Shown: positions 1-9,689, counted from the first letter of the stretch. The stretch is DNA of 64,000 nucleotides from Ciceribacter sp. L1K22 (GCF_017599385.1 NZ_JAGFPK010000001.1:746177-810176), one strand, 5' to 3'. A program made the numbers and translations. Notes: generated by a model not told the origin, from the sequence alone.

Positions 1-2
1 GG

Positions 3-509
3 TTTGCCTCACCGCTCGGCGACATTGTCGCCGTGGCCGACGACACACATCTGCGTGTCCTTTCCTTCTTTGAACGGAAGGGTGAAGTCGAGGACCGGGC
101 GACCCTGTCTCGATATGGGCATGGCGAGGTGCGTCCGGAAGGAAATTCGGTCACATCGACGATCGGTCAGGAGCTGGAGGCCTATTTCGCTGGCGAGAGC
201 AGCGACTTCTCTGTCCCGATCAGTCCGGCCGGCAGTGAGTTCGAAAAGGCGGTCTGGTCCGAACTGCTGAAGGTCCCGCTCGCCGAGACATGCTCCTATG
301 GCGATATCGCCAGGAATGTCGGCGGGATGGAAACGGTGCGCGCGGTGGGTAAGGCCAATGGCGCCAATCCCATCGTGATCGTCATCCCGTGCCATCGCTG
401 CATCGGATCGGACGGATCCCTTGTCGGTTATGGTGCCGGCCTGTGGCGCAAGAAATGGCTCCTGCGCCACGAAGGCAAGATGCGCCCCGTCGGCCTGTTC
501 GCGCTCTGA
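3..509 (+). CDS. Methylated-DNA-[protein]-cysteine S-methyltransferase, 5'-truncated by the window edge
   Basis: Suicide DNA repair protein that moves the alkyl group from O6-alkylguanine to its own cysteine. The active-site motif PCHRC is present, with the acceptor Cys codon at 390-392. It is preceded by the helical DNA-binding part (YGDIARNVG, VGKANGANP) and followed by the usual SLVGYGAGLWRKKWLL end. The frame is open to the first base of the window and already reads as the family's N-terminal strand (FASPLGDIVAVAD), so the GTG at 33 is unlikely to be the true start and the gene begins upstream. It could be a stand-alone Ogt or the C-terminal half of an Ada-type regulator; only the upstream sequence can tell. 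It converges on argB. Confidence 0.9.
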   Translation, partial: FASPLGDIVAVADDTHLRVLSFFERKGEVEDRATLSRYGHGEVRPEGNSVTSTIGQELEAYFAGESSDFSVPISPAGSEFEKAVWSELLKVPLAETCSYGDIARNVGGMETVRAVGKANGANPIVIVIPCHRCIGSDGSLVGYGAGLWRKKWLLRHEGKMRPVGLFAL

Positions 510-527
510 CGGAACCGGGGCTGGTCC

Positions 528-1415
528 TCAGGGAACGATGAGCGTGCCCGCGCCACCTTCGGTGAAGATTTCGAGCAGCACGGCGTGCGAAACCTTGCCG
601 TTCAGGATGACGACGCCCTGAACGCCCGCATTGATCGCGTCGATGCAGGTTTCGACCTTGGGGATCATGCCGCCGGAGATCGTCCCATCCTTGATCAGCG
701 CGCGGGCTTCGGACACGGACAGTTCCTTGATCAGTTCGCCGTTCTTGTTCAGCACGCCTGGAACATCGGTCAGGAAGAGCAGGCGGGTAGCACGCAGAGC
801 GCCCGCGATCGCGCCGGCAAACGTATCGGCGTTGATATTGTAAGTATGTCCGTCGCGGCCCGGAGCCACCGGCGCGATCACTGGGATCATCTCGGACTTG
901 GCGAGCAGGTCGAGCAGGGTACGGTCGACCTCGACCACCTCACCGACGAACCCGAGATCGAGGACCCTCTCGATATTGCTGTCCGGATCGGTAATGGTCT
1001 TCTTGGCCTTCTCGGCAAAGACCATGTTGCCGTCCTTGCCGCAAAGCCCGATTGCCCATTCGCCGGTCTGGTTGATCAGGGCGACGATTTCCTTGTTGAT
1101 CGATCCAGCGAGAACCATTTCGACGATCTCGACCGTCTTCTGGTCGGTGACGCGCAGGCCGCCCTCGAACTTCGATTCGATGCCCATCTTCGTCAGCATC
1201 GCCCCGATCTGCGGCCCGCCACCATGCACGACAATCGGGTTGACACCCGACTGCTTGAGCAGCGCGATGTCGGCCGCGAATGCTTTGCCGAGCTCGGAAT
1301 CGCCCATGGCGTGGCCGCCGTATTTCACGACGATCGTCTTGTTCTCGTAGCGCTGCATGTAAGGCAGCGCCTGGGCGAGCAGCCGTGCCTGGATTTCACC
1401 TTCCGAAGCGGTCAT
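528..1415 (-). CDS. argB: Acetylglutamate kinase
   Basis: Phosphorylates N-acetyl-L-glutamate, the second step of arginine synthesis; cytoplasmic, amino-acid-kinase fold. Visible motifs are the N-terminal lysine and glycine loop [11 protein letters not shown], the substrate loop VHGGGPQIG, and the C-terminal GGMIPKV and GGAGTLIV. The frame stays open far upstream, but the ATG at 1415 gives 295 residues, the usual size, with AAGGGA just before it. In rhizobia argB normally follows engB; here engB ends at 3602 and a rightward sigma-factor/fasciclin module lies between them. The 14-residue N-terminal extension before the kinase core resembles arginine-sensitive NAGKs, so feedback inhibition is likely (inference). 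Confidence 0.95.
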   Translation of the reverse strand: MTASEGEIQARLLAQALPYMQRYENKTIVVKYGGHAMGDSELGKAFAADIALLKQSGVNPIVVHGGGPQIGAMLTKMGIESKFEGGLRVTDQKTVEIVEMVLAGSINKEIVALINQTGEWAIGLCGKDGNMVFAEKAKKTITDPDSNIERVLDLGFVGEVVEVDRTLLDLLAKSEMIPVIAPVAPGRDGHTYNINADTFAGAIAGALRATRLLFLTDVPGVLNKNGELIKELSVSEARALIKDGTISGGMIPKVETCIDAINAGVQGVVILNGKVSHAVLLEIFTEGGAGTLIVP

Positions 1416-1580
1416 GGAACATCCCTTGTGTTTGTCGCGGCCTTTTAGCGTAAACTCTACCGCGATGGAATAATCACGGCGGAAGATAACGCGCGGATGA
1501 TCCATCCCGCTCGCGTCTTCGTAGCCTACAGGTAGCAGCGCGCGCCGGCGATGGCGTGCCCGGGAAGAGGACGCGAGCTG

Positions 1581-2117
1581 ATGTCTGCCGACTTGACAGC
1601 GCTCCTGGGGCGGATCGCCCTCAAGGATCGCGACGCGTTTTCCGGTCTCTATCGGGAGACTGGACCGAAACTTTTTGCCGTCTGCATTCTTATGTTGCGA
1701 GATCGGGCCGAAGCCGAGGATGCCCTTCAGGAGGTTTTCGTGCGCATATGGCAGCGCGCTGACACCTTCGCGGGGACCGGTGCCAGCCCCATGGCCTGGT
1801 TGTATTCGATCGCCCGGCACTATTGCATTGACCGGCTGCGGGTGGTCCGCCGGCCGGCGTCAACGATCGAGGAAGCCGCAGACCTCGTCGATCCCGGCCA
1901 TAACCCGGAAACGGTGGCGGTTATATCGAGCGAGGGAAAGCGCATTGACAGGTGCATGGAACAGTTGGAATCTGAGCGCGCGCAGGCGGTACGATACGCC
2001 TATGTCGAGGGACTGAGCTATCAGGAGCTCGCCGATCGGTTCAATGTGCCGTTGAACACAATGAGAACCTGGCTTCGCCGCAGCCTGCTGAAATTGAGAG
2101 AGTGTTTGGAGACATGA
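1581..2117 (+). CDS. ECF RNA polymerase sigma factor (SigK-like)
   Basis: Extracytoplasmic-function sigma factor. The sigma-2 region ([20 protein letters not shown], then the aromatic [17 protein letters not shown] stretch) and the sigma-4 helix-turn-helix ([20 protein letters not shown]) are both present, with no extra domains. The ATG at 1581 gives 178 residues. A more upstream start at 1551 is open but has no good ribosome-binding site and adds a non-conserved stretch. The stop overlaps the next start as ATGA, so it is translated together with its anti-sigma factor. Pairing with an RskA-type anti-sigma points to the SigK/RskA group. Its target promoters are not evident; the fasciclin gene downstream is the obvious candidate. 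Confidence 0.92.
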   Translation: MSADLTALLGRIALKDRDAFSGLYRETGPKLFAVCILMLRDRAEAEDALQEVFVRIWQRADTFAGTGASPMAWLYSIARHYCIDRLRVVRRPASTIEEAADLVDPGHNPETVAVISSEGKRIDRCMEQLESERAQAVRYAYVEGLSYQELADRFNVPLNTMRTWLRRSLLKLRECLET

Positions 2118-2824
2118 CAGGGCCGGACCAGAGCAAGGGCGATCGATCCCGCGACGAGGTGCTGGCGGGCGAATACGTGCTGGGTGCCTTGGATACGGAC
2201 GCCAGGCGTGAGGTCGAGGAGCGCATGCGTCGCGACCGGCAATTCGCCGCCATCGTCTGGCGCTGGGAGGAGAACCTCTCACAGTTCAGCGAAACCTACG
2301 CGGAAGAGCCAGTCCCGGCCCAGACGTTCGCGCAGATCGAGGCGCGGCTCTTCGGTCCGGCGGTGGTTGCTTCTGTTTGGACGAGAGTTTGGCAGTCCTT
2401 GCCGTTCTGGCGCGGCCTCTCGTTGGCGGGGTTCGCCGGATTGGCGGCGTTTACCGCTTTCGCTGTGGCTCCTGGCCTGGCACCGGAACCAGCGCCGCTG
2501 GTTGCCGAAATGGCGGGCGAGGATGGTGCTGTCAATCTGCTCGCCCGCTATGACGAACGATCCGGCCGGCTGAGCGTGACACCCGTGGCAGCCGGCGATG
2601 GTGCGGAAAAGTCGCTCGAACTCTGGCTGATCGTCGGCTCTGGCGCGCCGCGCTCGCTTGGTGTTCTGCCGCAGACGGGCGAAGGCGAACTGGCTGTCCC
2701 CACAAACTTGCGCCGCGACCTTGCCGCTGGCGCCGTGCTCGCCGTCAGCGTCGAACCACTTGGTGGCTCGCCGACCGGTCGAGCGACCGGGCCTGTCATT
2801 GCCGTCGGACCGATCGGTTTCTGA
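2114..2824 (+). CDS. RskA-family membrane-bound anti-sigma factor
   Basis: Holds the preceding ECF sigma factor inactive. The N-terminal cytoplasmic part carries the family's signature (LAGEYVLGALD, then charged helices to VWRWEENLSQF). One membrane segment follows near residues 100-118 (SLAGFAGLAAFTAFAVAPGL), and the C-terminal periplasmic domain has the RskA pattern LELWLIVGSGAPRSLGVL. I see no HxxxCxxC zinc motif. The ATG overlaps the sigma-factor stop by 4 bp, which fixes the start better than the GTG at 2102. Release in this family is usually by regulated proteolysis; no protease gene is adjacent. Confidence 0.9.
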   Translation: MTGPDQSKGDRSRDEVLAGEYVLGALDTDARREVEERMRRDRQFAAIVWRWEENLSQFSETYAEEPVPAQTFAQIEARLFGPAVVASVWTRVWQSLPFWRGLSLAGFAGLAAFTAFAVAPGLAPEPAPLVAEMAGEDGAVNLLARYDERSGRLSVTPVAAGDGAEKSLELWLIVGSGAPRSLGVLPQTGEGELAVPTNLRRDLAAGAVLAVSVEPLGGSPTGRATGPVIAVGPIGF

Positions 2825-3007
2825 CGGCGAAAAAATAGCGACGTTGTTTCAAAGGCTTGATTCCTCGTTTGCGATTTTCCTCGATGTGCTGAAACTTCTT
2901 TTCCGAACGTCTCGTCTTTTTTGAAGATCCCGCAAGACGGATCGCCAACCCCGGTCCCGGACGTCGATCCGACAAAGTGACCGGAGAACAAGGAAGAGGA
3001 GATCACC

Positions 3008-3565
3008 ATGACCAAAGCCCGTATCCGCATGCTTCTTGCCGCAACCGTCATCGGCCTCGGCGCCTCGGTGGCCCACGCCGAAAACCCGATGGTCGGCGGT
3101 GCCGCCATGTATGAAGACAAGAACATCGTCGAGAACGCCGTCAACTCGAAGGATCACACCACCCTCGTCGCCGCCGTCCAGGCCGCTGGTCTTGTTGACA
3201 CCCTTTCCGGCGCCGGACCGTTCACCGTTTTTGCGCCGACCAATGAAGCCTTTGCGGCGCTGCCTGCTGGGACTGTCGATACCCTGCTGAAGCCTGAAAA
3301 CAAGGACCAGCTGACCAAGGTCCTGACCTGCCATGTGGTCGCGGCTGAGGCAATGTCGTCCGCCGTGGCCAAGATGATCGCCGACGATGGCGGCGAGCAC
3401 GATGTGACGACCGTCGGCGGCTGCGTACTGAAGGCGAAAGAGGACATGGGCAAGATCACCCTGACCGACGAGACCGGCGGCGTCGCCACCGTCACTATCG
3501 CCGACGTCAAGCAGTCGAACGGCGTAATCCACGTCATCGACAAGGTTCTGCTGCCGAAGTCGTAA
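3008..3565 (+). CDS. Secreted fasciclin (FAS1) domain protein
   Basis: Exported protein with one FAS1 domain. Residues 1-24 form a signal peptide ending AHA. The FAS1 H1 box (FTVFAPTNEAFAALP), the TCHVV core and the H2-like end (NGVIHVIDKVLLP) cover most of the 185 residues. The ATG has GGAAGAGGAGA upstream. It lies about 180 bp after an ECF sigma/anti-sigma pair on the same strand. Similar arrangements are known in alphaproteobacteria, where FAS1 proteins of the Nex18 type occur in symbiotic rhizobia. A role in cell-surface adhesion or stress is inference from the family. Confidence 0.9.
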   Translation: MTKARIRMLLAATVIGLGASVAHAENPMVGGAAMYEDKNIVENAVNSKDHTTLVAAVQAAGLVDTLSGAGPFTVFAPTNEAFAALPAGTVDTLLKPENKDQLTKVLTCHVVAAEAMSSAVAKMIADDGGEHDVTTVGGCVLKAKEDMGKITLTDETGGVATVTIADVKQSNGVIHVIDKVLLPKS

Positions 3566-3585
3566 AGGGTCAGGCAGTGGAATAG

Positions 3586-3617
3586 GGGTCTCGGGGTCGC
3601 GTCAGGCTCCGAGACCC
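3586..3617. terminator. Hairpin between convergent genes, possible bidirectional terminator
   Basis: Perfect 9-bp arms GGGTCTCGG and CCGAGACCC flank a 14-nt loop. The right part overlaps the last codons of engB. There is no T-run on either side, so intrinsic termination is only a possibility. Confidence 0.35.
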
Positions 3618-4282
3618 ACGGCCTCGTTTATCGCGGCTCTCAACTCGTCGAGGCCTCCACCCTTTTCCGAAGAGGTTGCGATCACGACGGGGTAGGCGGC
3701 GGGCCGCTTGCGGATTTTCTCCAGTGTCTCGGAGACGAGCTTCGGAACGGCGGGATCCTTGATCTTGTCGGTTTTGGTGAGCACGATCTGGTACGACACG
3801 GCCGCCTTGTCGAGCAGGCTCAAAACCTCCTCGTCGTTCTTCTTGATGCCATGCCGGGCATCGATCAGCACATAGACGCGCTTCAGCGTCGAGCGCCCTC
3901 TCAGATAGTCGAAGACGAGCTTGGTCCAGGCGTCCACCTGTTCCTTCGGCGCCTGGGCGTAGCCATAGCCCGGCATGTCCACGATCGCCGTCGGCGGCAG
4001 GTCGCTCGCATCGCCCGTATAGCCCTCGGGCACGAAGTAATTAAGCTCCTGCGTTCGCCCCGGCGTATTGGAGGTCCGTGCCAAACCCTTGTGTCCCACC
4101 AGCGCATTGATCAGCGACGATTTGCCGACATTGGACCGCCCGGCGAAGGCGATTTCCGGCGGACCTTCCGGCGGGAGAAATTTCATTGCCGGAACGCCGC
4201 GGATGAATATCCACGGATTGCCGAAGATGGGGCGCGTCGTCCCGTCGCTGCTGCTGGTCATCATACCGTCTTCCGTTGTCAT
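3602..4282 (-). CDS. engB: Ribosome-biogenesis GTP-binding protein EngB (YihA/YsxC)
   Basis: Small Ras-like GTPase needed for large-subunit assembly and usually essential. G1 (GRSNVGKSS), G2 region with the TSNTPGRTQ switch, G3 (VDMPGYG), G4 (TKTD) and G5 (TSSEKGGG) are all intact. At 226 residues it has the somewhat long N-terminus typical of rhizobia. An internal Met pair at residues 7-8 is an alternative start. In related genomes it sits between yidC and argB; here a DMT transporter gene separates it from yidC and a rightward sigma/fasciclin module separates it from argB. Confidence 0.95.
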   Translation of the reverse strand: MTTEDGMMTSSSDGTTRPIFGNPWIFIRGVPAMKFLPPEGPPEIAFAGRSNVGKSSLINALVGHKGLARTSNTPGRTQELNYFVPEGYTGDASDLPPTAIVDMPGYGYAQAPKEQVDAWTKLVFDYLRGRSTLKRVYVLIDARHGIKKNDEEVLSLLDKAAVSYQIVLTKTDKIKDPAVPKLVSETLEKIRKRPAAYPVVIATSSEKGGGLDELRAAINEAVGLGA

Positions 4283-4353
4283 CCGGCGGAATCGGTGTTT
4301 TGCGGCCCGGAGTCAAGCCTTCGCGCCGATTCGGTGGATGAACGAGCGCTGCG

Positions 4354-5292
4354 TCAGATGGTCGGAGGTACCGCCCGGGGCGTCCTGGGGTTCTGCCGCC
4401 GCAGTTCGAATCCGAGGTAGACGACGAGTGCAACGAGAATGACGCTGCCGCCGACAACCGTCCGGCTGTCGGGGATTTCCTCATGCAACAAAGCCACCCA
4501 GATCGGCCCTAGCATCGTCTCCATCGTGCCGAGCAGGGCAGCGAGCGCGGCGGGGATCGTTCGGGCACCGGTCACGAAGAGGGCCATGCCGAGGCCGAGG
4601 TTGAGAGCGCCGAATGCGAAGAGGAGAGCGAGATCAGGCGCCGAGACCACCCATGTGCCCGCAAGGCTTCCCGCAATCGCCGATGCTGCGAAGCAGCCGA
4701 CGCACGCAGCCGGTGTCATTCTCACATGCGGATAGCGTCGGGTAACGACGGTGGTCAGGGCAAACACCACGGCGATCAACAGGGCGAGACCATTTCCGAT
4801 CGGCGATATCCGTCCCTCGAGCGAGCCGGATACCATGATCGCAACACCCCCAATCACCGCCGCGATCGCCGCCCAAGTTATCCGGGAGATGGGCTCCCGG
4901 AAGATCAGCCAGGAGATCAGCGCGGCAAACAGCGGTACCCCTGCCTGCAGCAGCACCACGTTGGCGACCGTCGTATAGCTGATCGCGATGATGAAGCAGG
5001 TCGATGCGGTCGCAAAGCCCATGGCAACCGTCAGTCCGGGCCATCCCATGTCGCGGAACAATCGCAGGGTCCCGCGACCGCCATCGCGAATGAGCATGAA
5101 CGTTAGCAGGAAGATACCCGCGAACAAACAGCGCCAGAAGACGATTGTCCAGCTATCCTGAACCTCGAGATAGCGCGCGATGGCACCGCCGAAGCTCCAG
5201 GCGATTGCCGATCCCAGCACGAGCGCGACACCGCCGATGTCCAGCCGTCCGGCCTGTGTCGCAACATTTCCGACACGCGTCATGTCGCTCAT
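4354..5292 (-). CDS. DMT-superfamily transporter, two EamA domains
   Basis: Inner-membrane protein of 312 residues with ten predicted hydrophobic segments in two homologous halves (the first from GGVALVLGSAIAWSFGGAIA, the second from GNGLALLIAVVFALTTVV). Both halves carry the EamA pattern; the second ends with ALLGTMETMLGPIWVALLH and EIPDSRTVVGGSVIL. Such proteins export or import metabolites such as amino acids, nucleosides or sugars; the substrate cannot be told from the sequence. It lies between yidC and engB on the same strand, about 160 bp beyond the yidC terminator, so it probably has its own promoter and may serve engB as well. Confidence 0.88.
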   Translation of the reverse strand: MSDMTRVGNVATQAGRLDIGGVALVLGSAIAWSFGGAIARYLEVQDSWTIVFWRCLFAGIFLLTFMLIRDGGRGTLRLFRDMGWPGLTVAMGFATASTCFIIAISYTTVANVVLLQAGVPLFAALISWLIFREPISRITWAAIAAVIGGVAIMVSGSLEGRISPIGNGLALLIAVVFALTTVVTRRYPHVRMTPAACVGCFAASAIAGSLAGTWVVSAPDLALLFAFGALNLGLGMALFVTGARTIPAALAALLGTMETMLGPIWVALLHEEIPDSRTVVGGSVILVALVVYLGFELRRQNPRTPRAVPPTI

Positions 5293-5411
5293 GCCTGTGT
5301 CTCCCGCTCATGCCTCGACGGCATGCTCCACCACTCTGCAACAGATTTAAAGCCCGGCCATGCAGCGCAATGCGCCGGCGGCGACCAAGGCTGATCCGCT
5401 TGCGAACACTC

Positions 5412-5444
5412 GAAAAGAAAAAAGGCCGGACAAGTGCCCGGCCT
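5412..5444 (-). terminator. Rho-independent terminator after yidC
   Basis: On the minus strand, 7-bp arms AGGCCGG and CCGGCCT enclose an 8-nt loop and are followed by a run of T broken by one C. It begins 6 bp past the yidC stop and closes the rpmH-rnpA-yidC operon. Confidence 0.88.
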
Positions 5445-5449
5445 CCCGA

Positions 5450-7249
5450 TCATTTGCTTGCGGCAGGTTTTCGCCGGAAAATGTTCTTGATGTTGTCGAG
5501 CAGTTCGATCTTCACCCCGTGGCGCTTCATGATGATCGACTGCTGCAGGACCGAGAGCGTGTTGTTCCAGGCCCAGTAGATCACGAGACCGGCCGGGAAG
5601 GTACCGAGCATGAACGTGAAGATCACGGGCATCCAGTTGAACAGCATCGCCTGGGTGGGATCCGGCGGCGTCGGGTTCATCCGCATCTGCATCCACATGG
5701 TGATACCCATGATGATCGGCCAGACGCCGAGATGCAGGAAGGTCGGACCCTCGAACGGAAGCAGGCCGAACAGGTTGATGAAGGTCGTCGGATCGGGAGC
5801 CGACAGGTCCTGGATCCAGCCGAAGAACGGTGCATGACGCATCTCGATGGTGACGTAGATCACCTTGTAGAGCGCGAAGAACACCGGGATCTGCAGGAGG
5901 ATCGGCCAGCAGCCGGCCACCGGGTTGATCTTCTCGTCCTTGTAGAGCTGCATCATCGCCTGCTGCAGCGCCATGCGGTCATCGCCATGCTTGGCCTTCA
6001 GCTCTTCCATTTTCGGCTGCACGCGCTTCATATTGGCCATGGAGGCGTACTGCTTGTTGGCGAGCGGGAAGAACAGAAGCTTTACGACGATCGTGGTGAG
6101 CAGGATCGCCACGCCGAAGTTGCCAACCATCCGGAAGAAGAAATCCATCAGTTTGAACATCGGCTTGGTGATGAAGTAGAACCAGCCCCAGTCGATCAGG
6201 AGATCGAACTTCGGAATCGAAAGGTCGGCTTCGTAGCTGTCGACGACAGGCACTTCCTTCGCGCCGGCGAACACGCGGGTGGTCATCGCCACGCTCTGTC
6301 CGGCGTCGACTGACACTGCATCGGTCTTGTAGTCAGCCTGGTAGCGCGTCTGGCCGTCGGTAAAGTGCGAGAAGCGGCTTTCGTAGGCGGTATCCTGTTG
6401 CGGGATGATCGCCGTCGCCCAGTACTTGTCTGTCACGCCGAACCAGCCCCCGGTCGCCTTGGGCGCGAGATACGGTTCTTCTTCGATATTGCTGTACTTT
6501 TCCTCGACAAGCCCACCATCGGTTCCAAAGACACCGAGAAAGCCTTCGTGCAGGACATAGATCGATGGAGTGGACGGCTTGTTGTAGCGCGTCACGCGGC
6601 CATAGGGCGAAAGAGAAGCGGTCGCCGTCCCCCCGTTGCTGACGATATCTTCCACCGTGAACATATAATGTTCATCGACGGAAATCTTGCGCGTGAAGGT
6701 AAGGCCCGCATCGTTTGTGTAGGTCAGCGTGACGGGCGTCGTTTCCGTCAGCTTGTCGCCTTCGGAAAGCGTCCAGACCGTTGCAGGTCCGGGCACACTG
6801 CCTGCTTCGCTTGAGCCGACATAGCCAAGCTCGGTGAAATAGCCGCTGCGGCTGTCGGCCGGGCTGAGCAGGGTGATGATCGGGCTGTCGTCATCCACCG
6901 TCTCGCGGTAGTCCTTGAGCTTCAGGTCATCGAAGCGGGCGCCGGCAAGGTTGATGGAACCGACCAGCGCGTTCGTCTCGATTGCAACGCGCGGGGATTT
7001 GGCTATGGCCTGCTCGCGTGTCGCCTCGGCGGTTGCCTGGATCGCACCGGGCAGGGCTCCGTCGACCGCCGGCGCCTGGGCCGGGCTTGCTGGTTGGGCG
7101 GCCTGCTGCTGTGCCTGCTGCGCTTCCTGTGCCTGCTGCGCCTGGCGCTGCGCCTCGATCCTCGGATTCATGTAGAGGAACTGCCATGCCAGCACGATCA
7201 GCACCGACAGCGCGATGGCAATGAAGTAGTTGCGTTTGTTTTCCATCAT
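5450..7249 (-). CDS. yidC: Membrane protein insertase YidC
   Basis: Inserts and folds inner-membrane proteins alone or with SecYEG. The 599 residues show the Gram-negative layout: an N-terminal membrane anchor ([20 protein letters not shown]), a Gln/Ala-rich linker at about 35-55, a large periplasmic beta domain to about residue 345, then the conserved core with [18 protein letters not shown], the cytoplasmic hairpin and further membrane helices ending near [12 protein letters not shown]. The start overlaps the rnpA stop as ATGA; a second ATG three bases on is an equally good start. Expressed with rpmH and rnpA and followed by a strong terminator. Confidence 0.97.
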   Translation of the reverse strand: MMENKRNYFIAIALSVLIVLAWQFLYMNPRIEAQRQAQQAQEAQQAQQQAAQPASPAQAPAVDGALPGAIQATAEATREQAIAKSPRVAIETNALVGSINLAGARFDDLKLKDYRETVDDDSPIITLLSPADSRSGYFTELGYVGSSEAGSVPGPATVWTLSEGDKLTETTPVTLTYTNDAGLTFTRKISVDEHYMFTVEDIVSNGGTATASLSPYGRVTRYNKPSTPSIYVLHEGFLGVFGTDGGLVEEKYSNIEEEPYLAPKATGGWFGVTDKYWATAIIPQQDTAYESRFSHFTDGQTRYQADYKTDAVSVDAGQSVAMTTRVFAGAKEVPVVDSYEADLSIPKFDLLIDWGWFYFITKPMFKLMDFFFRMVGNFGVAILLTTIVVKLLFFPLANKQYASMANMKRVQPKMEELKAKHGDDRMALQQAMMQLYKDEKINPVAGCWPILLQIPVFFALYKVIYVTIEMRHAPFFGWIQDLSAPDPTTFINLFGLLPFEGPTFLHLGVWPIIMGITMWMQMRMNPTPPDPTQAMLFNWMPVIFTFMLGTFPAGLVIYWAWNNTLSVLQQSIIMKRHGVKIELLDNIKNIFRRKPAASK

Positions 7250-7653
7250 ACCTTCCTGGAGCGAGGGCCGTTGGACCGCTCGTTTCTGGGTCTGGCTTCT
7301 ATACGTTGCGTCAGTTGACTGGCAAGTTCGTTGAAAGGCGCGGTCAGCGCGTCCCTTCGGCCGACGATGACATAGTCGTGTCCCGGCTTCATTGCAAATG
7401 CCGCCGAAAGGCGAACAGCCTCTCTGAGGCGTCGGCGCATCCGATTGCGCTCGACGGCGTTGCCGTGTTTCTTGGTAACGGTGAAGCCGACGCGGGGCGG
7501 TGCTTCAGGATCTCCATGGTCGAGGACCTCGAGGAGAAAGAAGCGGCCCTTGCGCTGTTCGCCTGCGCGAACCGCAAGAAACTGCGGCCGGCTTTTCAGC
7601 CGGCCGACAGCCGATTTGGAACCATGAGTGCGCTTATGCCCGGGTTTGCTCAC
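7246..7653 (-). CDS. rnpA: Ribonuclease P protein component
   Basis: Protein subunit of RNase P, which trims the 5' end of precursor tRNAs. The RNR-type motif is clear ([20 protein letters not shown]), with [15 protein letters not shown] before it and DYVIVGRR after. The frame is open for another 41 codons upstream, but that stretch runs antiparallel into rpmH. The GTG at 7653 gives 135 residues, lies 16 bp after the rpmH stop and fits the family's 115-140 residues. The stop overlaps the yidC start. Confidence 0.93.
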   Translation of the reverse strand: MSKPGHKRTHGSKSAVGRLKSRPQFLAVRAGEQRKGRFFLLEVLDHGDPEAPPRVGFTVTKKHGNAVERNRMRRRLREAVRLSAAFAMKPGHDYVIVGRRDALTAPFNELASQLTQRIEARPRNERSNGPRSRKV

Positions 7654-7669
7654 GGGCGTGCACTGTATG

Positions 7670-7804
7670 TTACGCCGACAGGCGCGCGCGACCGCGAGCG
7701 CGACGAGCGGCGATAACCTTGCGGCCGCCCTTGGTGGCCATGCGCGCACGGAAACCGTGGCGACGCTTGCGAACAAGCTTGGAAGGTTGGTAGGTACGCT
7801 TCAT
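7670..7804 (-). CDS. rpmH: 50S ribosomal protein L34
   Basis: A 44-residue, very basic protein reading [20 protein letters not shown], then [18 protein letters not shown] and RARLSA, the standard L34 sequence and length. It is the first gene of the rpmH-rnpA-yidC operon, the nearly universal bacterial order. No clear Shine-Dalgarno precedes the ATG. The 273 bp upstream to the divergent sensor kinase hold its promoter, which I cannot place with confidence. Confidence 0.98.
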   Translation of the reverse strand: MKRTYQPSKLVRKRRHGFRARMATKGGRKVIAARRARGRARLSA

Positions 7805-8077
7805 TTATTTGATACCGCGGTGTGCGGCCCTTCTTGGTTTTGCAACAAGTGCAAGAGCGTTGGTTTGATCTCCGGCGGCGTTAAGTCGCAGCACGACGAG
7901 CCTGTCCGAATGACGGCGGCTTATACGGGCGAAGGCTGTCGGAGTCAATTGCCGCATAGGCTCCTTTGTCGCGCAAACCGTGCCGCGGTCCCGGTTGGAA
8001 AATCCACCATGATGTTCTAAAGTATAAGTGCGCAAAACGACTGTGGAACAGGCACGGTCGACCGAGGAGATCAGACG

Positions 8078-9568
8078 ATGCCGGGCGGGCAGGCCGACGG
8101 ACAGCAGCGTGATGAGATAGAGAGCGCCGCACCCCGTCTGGTGAGGGGACTGTCGACGCGTCTTCTCTGGCTGACAGTCATGTTCGTGATGATCGCCGAG
8201 GTCCTCATCTTCGTACCCTCCATTGCCAATATGCGGCTTGCCTGGCTGCGGGACAGGCTGAACACGGCCGGCGCGGCGAGCGTTGTGATCGACGGGCTGC
8301 AGCCGATCGAGCTTCCGCGCGCGGTCCAGGACAGTGCCCTTATGGCGACCGGCACCAAGGCGATCGCACTCCGCAGTGACGGCACCTCCAAACTTTTGGC
8401 GGTCGAGAACATGCCGCCGCAGGTCGACCTCACTTACGACCTGCGCGACGTGCCGATGCTGGATGCTGTCCGCGATGCCCTGTCGACGCTCCTGTTTGGT
8501 GGCGACCGTATCATGCAGGTCTATGGCCCCGTTGGAGACAGCGATACAGAGATAGAACTCCTTCTGGAGGAAAGTAGCCTCCGCAACGCCATGCTGGCTT
8601 ATGCCCGCCAGGTGTTCAGCGTCTCGATCATCATCTCGCTGTTCACCGCCGTCCTCATCTTCCTTGCCATTAACCGAATGATGATCGTTCCCATGCGCCG
8701 GCTGACCCGCAGCATGCAGGCTTTTGCCGCCGAGCCGGAAAACCCTGCCCGCGTCCTGCGAGCCGGAAGCGGCGGTGATGAGATCGCGGTCGCCGAGCGC
8801 CATCTGGCCGCCATGCAGGAGCAGCTGCAGAAGACGCTGAAGCAACAGAAGAACCTTGCCGATCTTGGTCTGGCGGTCTCGAAGATCAACCACGACATGC
8901 GCAACATTCTCGCCTCCGCCCAATTGATGTCGGACCGTCTGGTCGATGTCGAGGATCCGATGGTGAAGAGCTTCGCGCCGAAGCTGTTGCGTACCATCGA
9001 CCGCGCTGTGGGCTATACCAGCGAGGTGCTGGCCTATGGTCAAGCCTCCGAAGCCGAACCGCGCCGCCGACGTTTCCCGCTGTGTCACCTCGTCCAGGAA
9101 GTGCGCGATATTCTCGCTATAGATCCGGCCCACGGCATCCAGTTCGTGGATGTGGTGCCCGAGGATTTGGAGGTCGATGCCGACAGCGAGCAGCTTTTCC
9201 GGGTTATTCACAACATCTGCCGAAACGCGGTCCAGGCGCTGTCTAATCATCTCCCTTCGGATGCATCGCAGGAGCGATGTGTGACGCTGACGGCACACCG
9301 CGTCGGAACCGTGGTGTCGATTTCGATCGACGACACCGGTCCCGGCATGCCGCCGAAAGCTCGCGAAAATCTCTTTGCCGCCTTCCGCGGTTCGGCCCGT
9401 TCCGGCGGCACGGGGCTTGGCCTCGCCATTGCTCGCGAATTGGTCCTTGCCCATCGCGGCACCATCGCCCTGGTGGAGAAGCCCGATCCGGGAACGTTAT
9501 TCCGCATCGAGATTCCGGATCGGCCGGTGGCGCTGGAAGACTGGCGTGCCCGCCTCGAGCGTCAATGA
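8078..9568 (+). CDS. Membrane sensor histidine kinase
   Basis: Two membrane segments (about residues 29-50 and 185-205) bracket a periplasmic sensor domain of about 135 residues that resembles no domain I recognise. A HAMP-like linker (MMIVPMRRLTRSMQAF) and a coiled coil follow. The dimerisation/phosphoacceptor helix has His272 in VSKINHDMRNIL. The ATPase domain has the N box (NICRNAVQAL), G1 (DDTGPGMP) and G2 (GGTGLGLAIA). GAGGAG precedes the ATG. No response regulator is adjacent, so it is an orphan kinase by position. The D-M-R-N after the acceptor His differs from the common HELRTPL core and resembles the HDMRN-type subgroup. Confidence 0.9.
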   Translation: MPGGQADGQQRDEIESAAPRLVRGLSTRLLWLTVMFVMIAEVLIFVPSIANMRLAWLRDRLNTAGAASVVIDGLQPIELPRAVQDSALMATGTKAIALRSDGTSKLLAVENMPPQVDLTYDLRDVPMLDAVRDALSTLLFGGDRIMQVYGPVGDSDTEIELLLEESSLRNAMLAYARQVFSVSIIISLFTAVLIFLAINRMMIVPMRRLTRSMQAFAAEPENPARVLRAGSGGDEIAVAERHLAAMQEQLQKTLKQQKNLADLGLAVSKINHDMRNILASAQLMSDRLVDVEDPMVKSFAPKLLRTIDRAVGYTSEVLAYGQASEAEPRRRRFPLCHLVQEVRDILAIDPAHGIQFVDVVPEDLEVDADSEQLFRVIHNICRNAVQALSNHLPSDASQERCVTLTAHRVGTVVSISIDDTGPGMPPKARENLFAAFRGSARSGGTGLGLAIARELVLAHRGTIALVEKPDPGTLFRIEIPDRPVALEDWRARLERQ

Positions 9569-9689
9569 CATCGGCCAACGGATCCACCGGAGAAAAAGCT
9601 ATCGTCGTTTTTTTCCGAAATCCTCTTGCATTCGCTTCGCTCTCGCTTTAGAGGATCGCCACGCAGCCGGCGACGCCGGTCTGAGGCAA

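Noticed and set aside
528-1820. 430-codon form of argB
   Set aside because: The extra N-terminal part runs antisense to the ECF sigma-factor gene; the ATG at 1415 gives the normal length and has a ribosome-binding site.
7805-9454. Long minus-strand open frame of 549 codons
   Set aside because: Lies wholly opposite the sensor kinase, whose domains are intact; the translated sequence is His/Arg/Asp-rich, as in antisense shadows of GC-rich genes.
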